64,000 nt of DNA from Sesamum alatum (taxonomy: Eukaryota > Streptophyta > Magnoliopsida > Lamiales > Pedaliaceae), in the NCBI GenBank assembly GCA_034509735.1, contig JACGWO010000003.1:43198873-43262872 (forward strand). Reading direction: 5' to 3'. The notes under the pieces are model-generated. The model was not told the DNA's origin. It did not search any database and worked only from the letters and a program-made list of their open reading frames with translations. Positions 24,303 through 36,800 of the stretch are shown here, piece after piece; positions within the stretch are counted from its first letter, which is position 1; each line of letters begins with the position of its first letter. The position numbers were made by a program, and so were the translations under genes.

Positions 24303-26899
24303 TCAGGTCCAACTTTTTTCCTTGCCAACCAAACGAGCTGCTGCACTCTTGGAGAGTAGTAGATGTTTCATTTCTTTGTAAACCTTGAGTTCTTCGAGGG
24401 CATCTGATGTTTTGCGAGGTTTAAAGAATTCGGAAGCTGCTCCAACTTCTCCCTCGAGTTCCATCTTGGAGGAGGTATAATAACCAGAATCTTGACGCAA
24501 AGGAGGAGCCGTTTTTAGCATGTGAACGAGGATTCCCACAGCTGTGTCCTGAGATTTCTTCGCTGTCGAGGATGCTTGTGAAGAAACTTCTGAACTCTTT
24601 GTTCCATCGGGGTTTAGACTGTGTATGGAAAAAGGAATGGGAATAAGCATGAAATAAATATGCACATTCTATTACACTCACATGAGATCAATCAATATCA
24701 AGACATATTTCCCACCTTTTCTAATTAAAAGTTATAGTAAGGGATATATAATATCTCTGCCCTTTCGGGCCGGGGTTCGGGCTTATGTGATCTCATGTTC
24801 ACTTGAAGAACTGGAAACTCAACTATGGAAAAATCAAATAGAAAAGAAGAACGACATCTAAAACCTATTGCAGTGTCCTACAAAGAGAAAATCTTGAAAG
24901 CCTTCATGAGATTGATGCTAAGAGCAACCAAGAAAAGAAGGGAATCCTAGAAACATCTTGTTTTAATGGTCAACGATTTATGCTTTTTATATCTCAATAA
25001 TATTTGTCACTATTTTAGCATAAAATGAATCAAATGAAATGATCATATGCTGATCTGAAGAATCTTAGAAGCAGGATTAATCAAGTTTTAAAATAAAAAA
25101 GTTATTACGAACATAATAGGTACGTTATGTCATTAGTTTAACAGAAACTATAACAATGAAGCTATATTTGGAGCCCTAAAAGTAAAAAACGATACTGGAC
25201 TGCCCCTGTAAGAGAAATGTGTGCTACAGAACAAATGCCACGTTAAATTTATTTTCATGCAATTCTTGGCACATTCAACAAGGTCAGCGGAATTACCTTG
25301 CTTGGCTATCAGGAGGATCCACATCATCCACAATAAATGGACAGGAGAAATCACAATCGCCAAAGTCATCCTGGAAAGACAATCTGCTGGAGCTCCTCGA
25401 GAATCCAACACGTGGCGAACTACTTGAGGACAGCAAACTTGAAAACCGGCCAGAATCCTCTTTTGTGTCTCGAGCCACCTACGGAATATAAGCAGATGGA
25501 AATCAGAGAAGCAGTTAGGAGCAGACCAATAAACAGACAAGTAGTAGTGACTATGATATCAACTCTGAGAAAAACCTACCTTGGGACTGACGTTTATTGG
25601 CCCAGAACTCGATTCTCCAGCTCTAAGAGAATCCAGTCTCCTCATTGACCTAATCCCGGATGAGGATTCATGGGATGAAGGATCATACCTTGTGTTTCGA
25701 GGAGATAGAGGCGGAAGAGAATGCCTACTTGGATCAGACAAATTAGGAGAAAGGAACCTCGGACTTCTGCCCATCATTGGATGAGGAATACTCACGGGAG
25801 CAGTTTCTGAACGCAGACGACTCTGAACAGTATTTCCACCAGAAAGGTATGTAGGGGGTGATGGAGAAGGAGAAGACGAGAACGGAGGGGAAAGCAAGTC
25901 ATCAGACATCGTCTTCTGATGAGTTGGGAACCTTTGGTTTTGATTCCGATGGATGTATGTCTCAGTAGGTGAAGGTGAATACTCATATGGGGAACGATGT
26001 AAAGGGGGAGATCCACTAAAGGGTTGGCTCTGTGGTGAAGAAACATCCTGATGCAGACCACCTGTCCAGCTGTGTGGTCGTTGAAATGGGGAGGAGGAGT
26101 TTACTTGCCTCCCTCTTATCGGGACAGATGTCGGACGACCCTTGTCAGATGGCGTACATGGAAATGCCCTCATAGGTTCAGTAAGAGGGCTACCCACGTA
26201 ATCAGTAATTATCTGCGGAGGACACGATACAAGAACATCCAGATTAAAATCAGATAGATCTTCACGATAAATCACAGATACAGAAAGACGGCCTGGTTGG
26301 ACATCAATGGGAACAAAACTATATCTCTTCATTGATTCTTCCTCCGCTCTCGAGAATGGAGAACTAAATGAGCACACTTTGTAGTTGATAACGAAATCAC
26401 AGTTTTGCTTCAAGGAACATAGTTTACGGAATGCTTTATATGCTGGAAGGAGCCTCAACATCGCATGAACCGAGCGTAACAGTATGATCGATTTCTTGTA
26501 CATCTTCTTGTAAGTGGCTTCACCAATTTGAGGAGCCATTAACCTTTGACCCTCATACTGAACCATCCACCTCTCTACCACAGTCTCCGTTGATGCCTCC
26601 ATTCCCGACGTAGCAAGCTCTGATGAAGGATTTGGCGATTCTTGAACCAGTATAATATCAATTATCATCGGTTCCATCAAAGTCCTATTCCAAAAACTCA
26701 AGCTATCCATGGCCGACGGACGATCCCCTAGTACTAAATTAAACCATTTGTCCGTCTTCTTTATTTCCCCACCGCGACTAGACGGCCGGTTCGCTGGAAC
26801 CCTAGAGTCCAGTATAATGTGCAAGCTTTTCAGAAGAAACTGATTGAGTATTTGCTCAAACTTTCCATGTTCAGCCTGAGGATAACTGTGCAAATCCAT
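24303..26899 (-). CDS. ATG13: Autophagy-related protein 13
   Basis: Regulatory subunit of the ATG1/ATG13 kinase complex that starts autophagosome formation under nutrient stress. Three coding exons: 26899-25580, 25478-25297 and 24618-24303. All borders are GT..AG and in frame, giving about 605 residues, the usual plant length. The N-terminal 245 residues or so form the HORMA-type domain, with recognisable 'FEQILNQFLLKSLHIILDSR', 'WFNLVLGDRP' and 'MKRYSFVPIDVQPGRL'. The rest is a Ser/Pro-rich disordered region, the part normally phosphorylated by TOR and ATG1, containing 'FSCPFIVDDVDPPDSQ'. The C-terminus has a helical 'LEELKVYKEMKHLLLSKS' segment. The start is the first ATG after a leader intron. 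No damage seen. Confidence 0.93.
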
Positions 26900-27716
26900 A
26901 TCTTCCTCTTTATTTCAACCAAATCTCAGCACCAGGATCCCACACTTAACTATACACAATCCAAATTACAAAGCCACCTATTTTAAAGATTAATAAATCA
27001 ATCCTCTCAATCAATAAATCAATCAACCGAAATTTAAAATATTTCCGGGATTGTCTTCAGTTTTTTGCTTAATTTTCCCATAATCAAACTCCCTAATGCA
27101 TGCCTCCATATCTGTATATATACACCTGAAAATAGACCCCAAAAACATAAATAAATCAAAAAAACATACGATTAAACAGGAGAAAATAGAACCCTTTGCT
27201 GGGATAATCATTAGTGCTGCAGTAGAAATGTTGCATGATATAGTTTTCCACTCATGCAGCAGAAAATACAACACTACTCCCAAAAAAAAAAAAAATCACC
27301 AAGATCAACAACTTTTTTTTCTTCTTTTCCAGATTCAAGATTCAAAAAAATCTGGGGTGTCAAGCAATTAAACAAACCAAAAACACGAGTAAATATAACC
27401 AGAATAGATCAAGAATCTTGATTCCGAAGAGCCCATTACTATTTACAATCATAAATTCCAAGTTCAAGCAATTGATTACACAGAAAAACAATTGAAAAGA
27501 GAGAGAGAGAAGAATAACAAAAACTCCAATCAGTAAAAGTGACAGTATTTCAAGATTCAGCAAATCAAAATTGTGTTTCTGGAATGACGAACTGAACTGA
27601 TTTATTCAAATAAACACGACTTACTTGATAGAACATGATTTCTTGAAGAAATGGAGCCTTGAGATCAAATTGGCAGAGAATTTAGAGAGAGAGAGAGAGA
27701 TTGCGTAGACTGCTAG

Positions 27717-27756
<40 letters not shown>

Positions 27757-27760
27757 AAAG
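26900..27760 (-). other. ATG13 5' leader with intron and (GA)n tract
   Basis: On the minus strand a leader exon (about 27760-27625) ends at a 'gtaagt' donor (intron from 27624). The intron runs to an acceptor before the coding exon. The leader contains a long CT tract (plus strand (GA)n, 27682-27754), common in plant 5' UTRs. Confidence 0.55.
27721..27754. repeat. (GA)n microsatellite
   Basis: About 16 GA units, in the probable first exon or promoter of ATG13. Confidence 0.95.
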
Positions 27761-28013
27761 GCTGTTTTTATGGTTTATAGTTTTAATTAACATTTAAGTA
27801 TGGTTAATTAATCAAGAAAAAACAATTAATCAACCTTTGTTTTTCCTTTTTTTAGTGGGATTAATCATTTATTATATGTTGTTTGTAATGATGGGGTGTT
27901 TTTGTTTTGTTTTCCAGGATCATTTCTTCTGATTCTCTCTCCCTATCATCTTCACATATTCTCTACACACTACAACATTGAATTATTATTTAACTTTCTA
28001 TCAATATAATTAA

Positions 28014-28434
28014 GGGTAAATTACCGCTATCTTCCATGAAATTTAACATAATTATAAATATCTTATTATTATTTGAAAAATTACAAAATACCTCTTTGAG
28101 TTTTGTAACCATCTAACAAATAATTCATTTCTATTCATTTTTATAGATGAACTGATCAAAATGTCCTTATGCATTTTATTCCATTTTAGAATTTTTTTGA
28201 ATTTTTCTAAACTACAATGCGTAAGGAGATGTTCTTAAGTTTTTTACACGGAGGAGTTAATAATGCAATTTGTCTCAATTGATTCTTCTACAATTTAAAA
28301 TCAATGGCAAAATGGTCAATTTCAAGCATTTGGTTGAAAATTATAATCCTTAAGGGGGTATTTGTAATTTTTCAAATAACGAGAGGTTATTTATAATTAT
28401 GTCAAATTTTAAGGGAGGTAGCTGTAACTTATCC
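28014..28434 (+). mobile_element. MITE family 1 copy with perfect 9-bp target duplication
   Basis: Starts 'gggtaaattaccgctatc' and ends 'gctgtaacttatcc'. Flanks are identical: tataattaa at 28005-28013 and 28435-28443. This is the clearest evidence that family 1 is a Mutator-type MITE. Confidence 0.9.
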
Positions 28435-29060
28435 TATAATTAAAACTTTAATAAAATTGATAATTTCATATTGAAAATTAATAATCATAATATCATAGAA
28501 ATTATGTTAATTACTTCACTAATCACATGACGTGAAGGTGGTGAAGTCTTGTGGACAGGTGTTTGCAAAAATGATGAGTTGTTACAAATTGGTACTCTCC
28601 TGTTCTAATTTTTATTTTCTTTTTGTTTTAATCTAATTTGACCTTATTAGCCTTAAAACCACTAATACAAAGAATTAGGCCAAGTGGGCCCAAAAAATCA
28701 AAATTAAGACGTAGAAGCAAAATCACAAAATAAGGATGAAGATGCCACAACATTCACTCCTTTCGGACACCAAGAATCAGTTTTGATCCTCCTATTTTTC
28801 TGAAAATATAGGGGCTAAAATAGAATTTGATTATTTTTGGATCAGGTCAATGGTTATTGACTGACGGCACGTGCTTCAATATGTGCTATTTTTGTTAAAT
28901 TTAACGACGTGGGACCAATAATGTCAGAATTTTAGCGTTTTGGGATCAAAAGTGTTGACCCCGTAAAGCAAGGGACCAAAAGTGATAACGACCCTATCTA
29001 ATGGGACCAAAAGTGAGATTTTGCCATACTCTTTATTCTTAAAAGAATGAATAAAATATA
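28435..29060. other. Intergenic DNA with a partial 'ggtcc' element
   Basis: Region 28780-29030 has 'ttttgatcctcctatttttc' at one side and 'gggaccaaaagtgagattttg' at the other, a decayed TIR-type element without clear edges. No gene. Confidence 0.4.
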
Positions 29061-29461
29061 GAGAAAATTACAGCCACCTCCAATGAGATTTGCATAATTA
29101 TAAATACATTTGAAAAAGTACAAATATTCTTAAGAAGTTTGTAATTTTTAACCAAAGCTTGAAATTGACCATTTTGCCCTTAATTTTTTTATTAAACTTG
29201 TTGAAAAATCAATCGAGGCAAATTACATTATTGCTCCTCTGTTTAAAAAATTTAAAAAACATCTTCCTGCGCATTGTAGCCTAAAAAAATTTAAGAAAAT
29301 CGTGCATAAGAGTATTTTGATCGGTTCACCCATAAAAATGGATGAAAATTGGTTATTAGTTAGACGGTTACAAACCTCATGGGAGTACTTGTAATTTTTC
29401 AAATAATAAATGGGTATTTTTAATTATAACAAATCTCAGAGGAAATAGCTGTAATTTATCC
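29061..29461 (-). mobile_element. MITE family 1 copy, reverse orientation
   Basis: Central blocks appear as complements ('gaaattgaccattttgccct', 'ggttcacccataaaaatgg'). Flanks taaaatata and taaaaacta agree at 7 of 9 positions. Confidence 0.8.
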
Positions 29462-29905
29462 TAAAAACTAAATAATAATTAAATACCGACAGATACATTT
29501 GAACATCGATAATAAATTTTAAAAAAAAAATATTCAAGCCCAATTTAATGTTTCAATGTCCTTTATTTACTAGATCCAATGAAAAAGAAAAGATGATATA
29601 GACAAGTATGAAATTAATTATGCTTAGTGACCTCTATAACTTTATACTAATCATGAAAGACAAAAGTAAACACACATCATTAATGACTTTGGTCACTAAT
29701 CTCATCTATTACTTTATTTTATATTATATAGTTTTGTCTCAACATACAAGGGAATGGGCTTCTTGCATGACATATGGGCCTCTGGCTCAATATTCTATTC
29801 CTTTTTTCTTTATGGACTTATGGGCCACTCAGCTATGGGCCCTTTTGTAGTGGCCTGGAAAATTAATGAAATCCAGCGCCTGCACAAAATTGTTATTCTT
29901 ATTAT
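29462..29905. other. Intergenic DNA
   Basis: The frame at 29608-29850 is open but has no recognisable product or coding character; treated as accidental. Confidence 0.4.
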
Positions 29906-30243
29906 GGTAAATTACAGCTACCTTCTATGAAGTTTGGTATGATTATAAACACTTCCTCGTTATTTAAAAAATTATAACTCGTTTATACAAATAAGGTTTG
30001 TAACCGTCTAACAAATAACTTATTTTCATCCATTTTTATGAGTGAACTAACCAAAATGCCCTTATGCACTGAATTATTTTTATTTAATTCTTAAAAAAAA
30101 TTATACTACAATGCGCAGTGAGATATTTCTTAAGTTTTTATATAGAGGAGCAATAGTGCAATTTGCCTCGGCTAATATTTTTATGATTAATAAAAAAATC
30201 AAGGGTAAAATGATCAATTTCAGGCCTTTGGTTAAAAATTACA
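29906..30243 (+). mobile_element. MITE family 1 copy lacking its right arm
   Basis: The copy has the left arm and centre of the family through 'ggttaaaaattacaa', then breaks off. The left arm of the next copy begins immediately ('ggtaaattacaactacc'). Confidence 0.75.
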
Positions 30244-31195
30244 ATGGTAAATTACAACTACCTCCCCTAAAGTTTGGCATAATTATAAATACCCCCTCGT
30301 TGTTTGAAAATTTATAAATATTCTCATGAGGTTTGTAACCATATATCAAATAACCAATTTTCATCCATTTTATGGATGAATTGACCAAAATGCCCTTATA
30401 CAAATTGAATTATTTTTTATTTGATTCTTAAAATTTTTGAATTTTTTTGGACTACAATCGCAGGGAGAGGTTTTATAATTTTTTTTTTACACAAAGGAGC
30501 AATAATGCAATTGTCTCGACTGCTTTTTCTAGCTTCTCTGCTTAGCTTGTGTACTTCCAGCAATCTACTAAAGCGCTTGGATCGGAGATCGCATGACCAG
30601 ATCCTATTCCATACCAAGCTTGGAAAGTTGTGCTTCGGTGTGGCTTTGTATACAAGAAGGAAGCCTTGAACTGTGCAAACGCAGAACAACCTCCGAACCG
30701 GATAAGATCTCAAGAGCTTACTAAAGGCAAGGTAGCGGGAAAGCTCATCTCTTGCCCCCTTTAGCGGACCAATGAATTGATCTCGAGCGGAACCGTTCAA
30801 AAAGAACGAACTTCCAACCTATATAGAAAGTAAAGAAGAAAAGGCATGCCCAGAAGAAACTGTTGGTGATGAAGTCAGTTAAGAAGACTCGGTTGTTGGA
30901 TAAGGAGCTCTTGTTTTAGCTTTCTGGTCATGACAATGGATGTCCAAGCGGAATTCCACTACTGTGTTGGCTCCCTTGTATTCCACCCTAAGTTTATAGG
31001 TCAGTCTTTCTTTTTCCACGATTGCGATGGTATCAACTCCTACAAATTTACTAAAAAAATTAAGGACAAAATGGTCAATCTCAAGCCTTTGGTTAAAAAT
31101 TACAAACCTCAAGGGAGTATTTATATTTTTTCAAACAAAAAAGGGTATTTATAATTATACCAAAATTTAAGGAAGGTAGTTATTTTTTACCCTTC
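30244..31195 (+). mobile_element. MITE family 1 copy split by about 0.5 kb insert
   Basis: The left arm and centre run from 30244 to about 30520. The family sequence resumes at about 31040 ('aattaaggacaaaatggtca', 'ggttaaaaattacaaacctc') and ends near 31195. The middle is foreign to every other copy. Confidence 0.75.
30520..31040. other. Foreign insert, possible nuclear copy of mitochondrial DNA
   Basis: This stretch is clearly GC-richer than its flanks and unrelated to the MITE around it. Its texture ('cgaaccggataagatctca', 'cttgccccctttagcggacc', 'gatctcgagcggaaccg') resembles plant mitochondrial intergenic DNA as I recall it. Short frames on both strands (30417-30800 minus, 30930-31154 plus) match no family I know. 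The mitochondrial origin is an inference. Confidence 0.4.
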
Positions 31196-31679
31196 TTCTT
31201 ATTTTTGTTATTTTCTTTTTTAATAAATTATTAATGTGGGAGCACTAAGAAAGAAAAGTGGTCCCCAACTCTTTGTTTGAATATTAGAGTCCACATGCTA
31301 AAAGTGGGACAACTCCTACATTATTGTGTTTTATTATTTGTTTTTGTGTCATCCTATAATTTAAATTTTTATTGAATTATGTATTAATTATATGATAATT
31401 TATAATTTTATTATTGATTTTTGGGTGTGATTAAGACTGGATTTCAAGTTTGAATTGACATTTTTAGCAAAATTCAATATAAATTTATCGGTGTAGAACG
31501 ATAAATTTATACATGTTATGTGATTGGTTCGGAACAACGAGAAAAAAGGGGTTTAGATTGGAAAAGGATGTATGATTAGATTATGAAGATAAGGGGTAAA
31601 TAAATGGAAACCTCACAAACAAAAAAGAGGGGTGAGGAGGAGGAGATACATTGAACCTAGACACATTGAATTTTTGGCC
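31196..31679. other. Upstream region of the LSU gene
   Basis: AT-rich DNA followed by a purine-rich stretch (31625-31650) just before the TATA box. No element resembling a sulfur-response motif was identified with confidence. Confidence 0.4.
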
Positions 31680-31686
31680 TATAAAA
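31680..31686 (+). promoter_or_regulatory. TATA box of the LSU gene
   Basis: TATAAAA within 'ggcctataaaaagcc', 64 bases before the second base of the start codon. A start of transcription near 31710 would leave a leader of about 40 nt. Confidence 0.7.
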
Positions 31687-31749
31687 AGCCATGCATGCAA
31701 CAATTATTTCCACAGTTAAAACTGTGTGGCTAGTTGGGGCGGTTTCATA

Positions 31750-32061
31750 ATGGCTCCCAGCATCGCGATCCCGTCCGCGGCGCCGGGGCAGGGGAAGGGC
31801 GAGGAGGCGCTGCGGCGGAGGAACGAGGAGTTGGAGAGGGAACTGAAGAAGAGCTTGGAGAGAGAGGTGAGAATGAGGGAGGAGTTGATGAGGGCGTGGG
31901 AGCGGCTGAGGGTGGCGGAGGAGGCGGAGGAGCGGCTGTGCTGCCAGCTCGGGGAGCTCGAGGCGGAGGCGGTGGCCCATGCCCGGGAATACAGAGCCCG
32001 AATTGTGGAATTGATGGAACAACTCTCGGTTGCAAAAACCACTCCTCCAACCAACTTCTGA
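31750..32061 (+). CDS. LSU: RESPONSE TO LOW SULFUR family protein
   Basis: Small plant-specific coiled-coil protein induced by sulfur shortage and other stresses. Family members act as interaction hubs, for example with catalase, superoxide dismutase and RAF2. The intronless ORF gives 103 residues, typical for LSU. A charged coiled coil covers about residues 18-97, with the diagnostic 'WERLRVAEEAEERLCCQL' followed by 'GELEAEA' and a C-terminal 'YRARIVELMEQL'. The Ala/Pro/Gly-rich first 17 residues are variable in the family. The ATG at 31750 is the first downstream of the TATA box. The gene is very GC-rich compared with its AT-rich surroundings, which makes overlapping open frames on both strands; these are shadows. 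Confidence 0.9.
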   Translation: MAPSIAIPSAAPGQGKGEEALRRRNEELERELKKSLEREVRMREELMRAWERLRVAEEAEERLCCQLGELEAEAVAHAREYRARIVELMEQLSVAKTTPPTNF

Positions 32062-32964
32062 TCTTTAATCATTTGTAATGTTGTACCATTACCCCCCTGT
32101 TCTTTCTTTCTTTCTGGAGAGGATTTGTGGAAGAGAAAAGGAAACCCAAATTAGTATATTTCAAGTTTGGTGTTTGTACTATTATTTTTCTCAATTTGGG
32201 TTTTGATATAGGGAACAATGTGTAGAAGATTGAGAGGAAGTTTTATCTAATCCATCTCTTACAAATTTCCTTGAAAAAAGGTTGTTCTATGTCAAAGAAG
32301 CAAAGTTTTCCAATGTTTTGAAAAATAAAGCAAATTACCCCGTCAATGACTTAGATATGGGGTAATTTACTTTACTGGGAATATTTTTGCTAATTTTTCA
32401 TATCATTTACATTTAACTGAGGAAAAGAGAAAAAGGTATGCAAATCAATATCACTCAATTCCGGTGTCTAATGGATCATGTGGCCACTAATGCGACAACC
32501 TGGAAATGCAACATCATCAGACCACTTGCAGAAATACGACAATACTCAATTCTTGGTTGGATCTATTTCAGGTTATATGAAATCTAGAGCAAAGGTTATT
32601 CCCAAATGGGCAGCTGCCAATAATCAAAATTCCAAACTATTCTGCATTTAACTGTCCAACGGTTGTTCTGACTATCAAGATGGGAATAATTAAGAAACAT
32701 GATAATATTTTATCAAATCCTGAATGTAGTTGTAACATTCTACCACACAACAAAGCAATGAAACAAAATTGTCATCGTCTCTTTATGTGAAACAAGAGAA
32801 AAAGTGTTTCCTATCGTCTTAGCGGTATTGATTTCACGGTCGCACTTCAACGGGAACCTTTATGCCTATCTTTCAGCTCCGGGTCCCTGCTGACGTTACA
32901 GAGAATCAGAATCTTGAGACGTTCACGAAATGAGCAACGTGGTTGATAAGAATAAGAATGGGGT
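32062..32964. other. Intergenic space between LSU and HP30
   Basis: 3' UTR of LSU (+) followed by the probable 3' UTR of HP30 (-), so the two genes converge. A short inverted pair ('aaattaccccgtcaatgac' and 'ggggtaatttac', 32333-32372) could form a hairpin. Confidence 0.4.
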
Positions 32965-35412
32965 TTACCTCTCTATGTGATCAAGAATGACCAACCTCGG
33001 TCCAGGAGGGATTTTCACATCTCTTAGAGCACTGAAAATTTTGATAGAGAAAGGAGGGGACAATTGGTAAGCGGAGGGTTTAACTTCATATTTGTAGACA
33101 ATTTTAGTGATACTTCCATCATAGTATGCTAATTACCTATCAGTTAGCAAAGGTAAAGTGTTGTCTGTCAACAAGCCTTTCTTAAAATTCCTTTCATAAT
33201 TCTGCAGGCCAAGCTTGCTTAACATTGTTCTTGTCTTGACATAATGCACATCCTCGGCTGGTGGTTGTGAAAACTTCTGTCCCAACTGCATGACCAATAA
33301 CAAATGTTCTAATTCAGGATAACGGCTCTACAAAGTTATAATACAGAAATCTAATTATTAAAGAGTCAAAAATATCAAAGAGTAGGATAAGAATTTTGTT
33401 TCGTCAATTTGCATTATAATATTTATCATGGATTGAAATTCCAAGTCAACAAATGGGATTAAGACCGTGGGAAATGCTACCCTCCAAACCAAGGGGTAGA
33501 TTTAAAACAACAAAAAGGCAATCTATGCAGAAAAAGAAAATTGTCTATAGATTTAGTTTGTGTCATATAGTAGCTATATGGAGGTTTCAGTAGGCATTGT
33601 GAATGTATATAGACAATTTCTTGGAATCTAGGTCACATCACCTGGAAAATTCCACCTTGCACAAGTGCAAAGAAAAGGCCAGAGGTAACAGCATTTGCTG
33701 CCTGATTCGGCCCTCCCATACCACTTACTAATGAAAACATGGCCCCAGAACCAAAAGCCGCGACCATACTGAAAGCACCAAAACCAAGCAATTAGCATTA
33801 AGTGCAACACAATTTTTTCAATAATAGCTCCAGAAAATATTGTAAAGTAGATTGCCATTTGGATTTCTTCCCTCTTCTGATGATGAAAGTGATTATTATT
33901 AATAGACAGTTAAAGGAATTATCACAGCTTCACAACGTCACATGCCAAAGAGTTCATTTAGTGAAATTTCAAAAGCTATATCCATCAGTCTCTATGAACT
34001 CAGTTCGAAGAAGGAAAATTTGTACTAAGACACACTCGCCATTTGTCAGCAGAAATGTGCACAAGAACTTAAGAAATGCTGAATGCGATCGACAGGCATT
34101 CTAGAAGTAGTGAGAGGAGGCTTAAACACACAATAACAGGCTAACCATGAGTTGTCGTTAATATAAAAGTGCAGGTTAATGTAAAAGAAAAACATAACCG
34201 ACTAAGATCCTCCAATGGGCAATATTTCTAATTTCAGGAAGAGAAGATTGAAAAGAAAAAATGTTACTTAGCAGAAACATCTACTTTTTCAATTGATCGA
34301 ACAAGGTCTAGAATTAATTACTTTAAACCTGAGCTAAAATGGCTCTAATGCAAAATCTCCATTAAATGTTGTCTCCCTTTTCCTGTTTTAGCCCCTACAT
34401 GAACAGAGATATAAAGATGGGGAACAAGTCCCAGCAAAGCCATACCTAGATTGGACATCCTCCTTGCCTCTCAATCTTTTCATGACACAAGAAATACCAG
34501 CATTCACACCCGTCATGACAGCGAAATTGCGTGCTTGTACCAAGGGACCTCCTGCAAGAGCCTGTAATCACATACGCAAATATAAGCCTTCATTACCCTT
34601 ATCAAGAACGCATCGAGTATCAAGCAAACTACAAGAAGTTGAATCACTTGAATTCTCTAAAGCGTGATCAGTAACATCATCTTTGGCTCAAACTCGTTTA
34701 ATTGCTTCACTTATCCATCCATCCTCAACCAAGCATAATTAGCAAACTGCTCAACGTCAGATCTTCCACTAAAATATCCAGATTTCAAAACACAGTTAAA
34801 AGTCAGTGTGAATAACAGTGATTTAGTGTCAAAAGGGGTGTTAAGGTCAGTGTTCAAGTAATTCAATCCAGCCAAAAGACAAACCTGCCTCAAGGAATAA
34901 TAAGCTAAATCCAGAAATTTAGTGTCAAAAGGGGAAACCAAGTAGCCTTACAACATACCCAAAAATCCCCAACTCCGCCCACCAAGAACAAAAAAAAATC
35001 TCCAATCCATTAAAGGCACATACATATACGACCAAATACATCAACTAAGTAGTAACCAAAGATAAAGACTCCAGAAAATAGAAACAAAGTAGACCTGAGC
35101 TTGTTTCAGCGATGCCATAGCTTCCGGGTTGATGTTTGCCGCGTTTGGCGGCGGCGTGAGCAACGATGAAGCATCACCAGTAAGCGTCCCCATGAAGGCA
35201 CCAATAGCGGCGCCTTGGGCGGCGCTGGTGGTGGTAACGACGGCCGCCTCCACCGGCAACGACTGCTTGGCCAGCCACCCCCTGAACCTAATCTCCACCT
35301 CCTTCAACTTTGCCTGCACCAACGCAACTGGGTTCTGCTGCGATTGTCCCATCAAACCGCCGCCCTCCTTCGAAATATCCACCACCATTACCCCTTGCTT
35401 ACTTTCGGCCAT
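32965..35412 (-). CDS. HP30: Chloroplastic import inner membrane translocase subunit HP30
   Basis: Member of the Tim17/Tim22/Tim23 (PRAT) family. HP30 proteins sit in the plastid inner envelope and take part in importing proteins without cleavable transit peptides. Five exons: 35412-35095, 34561-34446, 33768-33642, 33285-33137, 33031-32965. All have GT..AG borders and join in frame to about 258 residues, the family size. Glycine-rich membrane segments are visible: 'AAQGAAIGAFMGTLTG', 'VMTGVNAGISCVMKRLRG' and 'GSGAMFSLVSGMGGPNQAA'. A C-terminal SAM domain ('LGLQNYERNFKKGLLTDNTL' to 'VILDHIER') distinguishes HP30 from mitochondrial Tim17/23. HP30-1 and HP30-2 cannot be told apart here. Confidence 0.9.
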
Positions 35413-36099
35413 GGTCTGCGATTAGTTTGCTGATAGATTTCCCTCTACTCTTTGCTGGATTTTGGTATCAGGCAAAATCTTGAGGGGCAGGCTACAAGTA
35501 CAGGCTGCCCTGTGGAGGTTTAGAGAGGGTGGAATTGGATAACAGTACTGTACATTTTATTATTCACAATTTTCATTTTCACCCCTAAACCCATGAAAAT
35601 CCAATTTCACCCCTCAGGGGTGTAACTGTAATTATGCAAAAATAAAGTGATATTTGTGTAATTTAATCTAATCTCAAATGTGTCGACTTAATTTAACTTC
35701 TTTTTTTTTTAAACCAAGTAAAAACCAAAACTACTTAAATATTCTATTTTATGGTTAAAACTATCATTGTTAAAATATTGTTCACTATATTCAAACCTAC
35801 AATTTGTGAATAATTTCTATAAGTTTCAAAATTAATAATCAATAAAGTTTACTTATTTTATTTGCCGAATTCAAAATTAAATGCTAATAAAATTCTGCTT
35901 TTTAATAAATGTAAATATACATTAAAAAGTTTAGTTCATTTTTCTCAATCAAAGTACGGATTCAATTTTATACATAGATTTATATTAGAAAACAATGGTG
36001 TGGCATATTTATAAATGATATATCAATTGTTACTAATCCATTTATTTCCAATAATGTAGCATCAAGGATAATGGGGTGAATTATTTAAATTTTATATTG

Positions 36100-36356
36100 A
36101 ATAAATTACAGTAACCCCTCTTGAGGTTAGGTTCAATTACACAAATACTTCATGTCCTTTTCAAAATTACAGCTACACTCCTGATGTTGTAATTGTATTA
36201 TAATTACACTCTCTATTCAGAGTCAAAACTTACACTAATACTATCTGAAAAACATACACTAACACCCCTTAGGAGGTGTAGCTATAATTTCACAAAAGAT
36301 ATAAAGTGTTTGTATAATTTGGTCTAACCTCATGAAGTGTCACTGTAATTTATCTT
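36100..36356. mobile_element. MITE family 2 copy
   Basis: Left arm 'aaattacagtaacccctc' and 'gaggttaggttcaatta'. The right arm carries the complements 'aatttggtctaacctcatg' and 'cactgtaattt'. Smaller than and distinct from family 1. Confidence 0.7.
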
Positions 36357-36394
36357 TTTATCTTTAATATTATTATCGACACAGACTTAAGAAA

Positions 36395-36800
36395 TAGAGA
36401 TGTCTGATTTAATTATAAATATTCTCTCATTATTTGAAAAATTAAAAATATTTCTCTGAAATTTGTAATTTTTAATTAAAAGCTTGAAATTGACCATTTT
36501 GTCTTTGATATTTTTATTAAAATTATAGAAAAATCAGCTGAGACAAATCGCATTATTCCTCATATGTGTAAAAAACTTAAGAAATTTTTCTCTGCGAATT
36601 GTAGTCCAAAAAAAATTTAAGAATTAAATAAAAATAATTTAGTGTATAAAGACGTTTTGGTCAATTCACCCATAAAAGTTGATGAAAATGAGTTATTTGT
36701 TAGACGATTACAAACCCCAGGAATACAATTTTTCAAACAATGAGAGAGTATTTGTAATTATACCAAACCTTAGGTGAGATAGTTGTAATTTTCCTATTTT
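36395..36800 (-). mobile_element. MITE family 1 copy, reverse orientation
   Basis: Complement forms of the family blocks are seen ('cttgaaattgaccattttgt', 'ttggtcaattcacccataaa', 'ttatttgttagacgattaca'). Confidence 0.75.

Noticed and set aside
31734..32072. Long open frames on both strands over the LSU gene
   Set aside because: They are by-products of the very high GC content; only the frame with the LSU coiled coil has family features.
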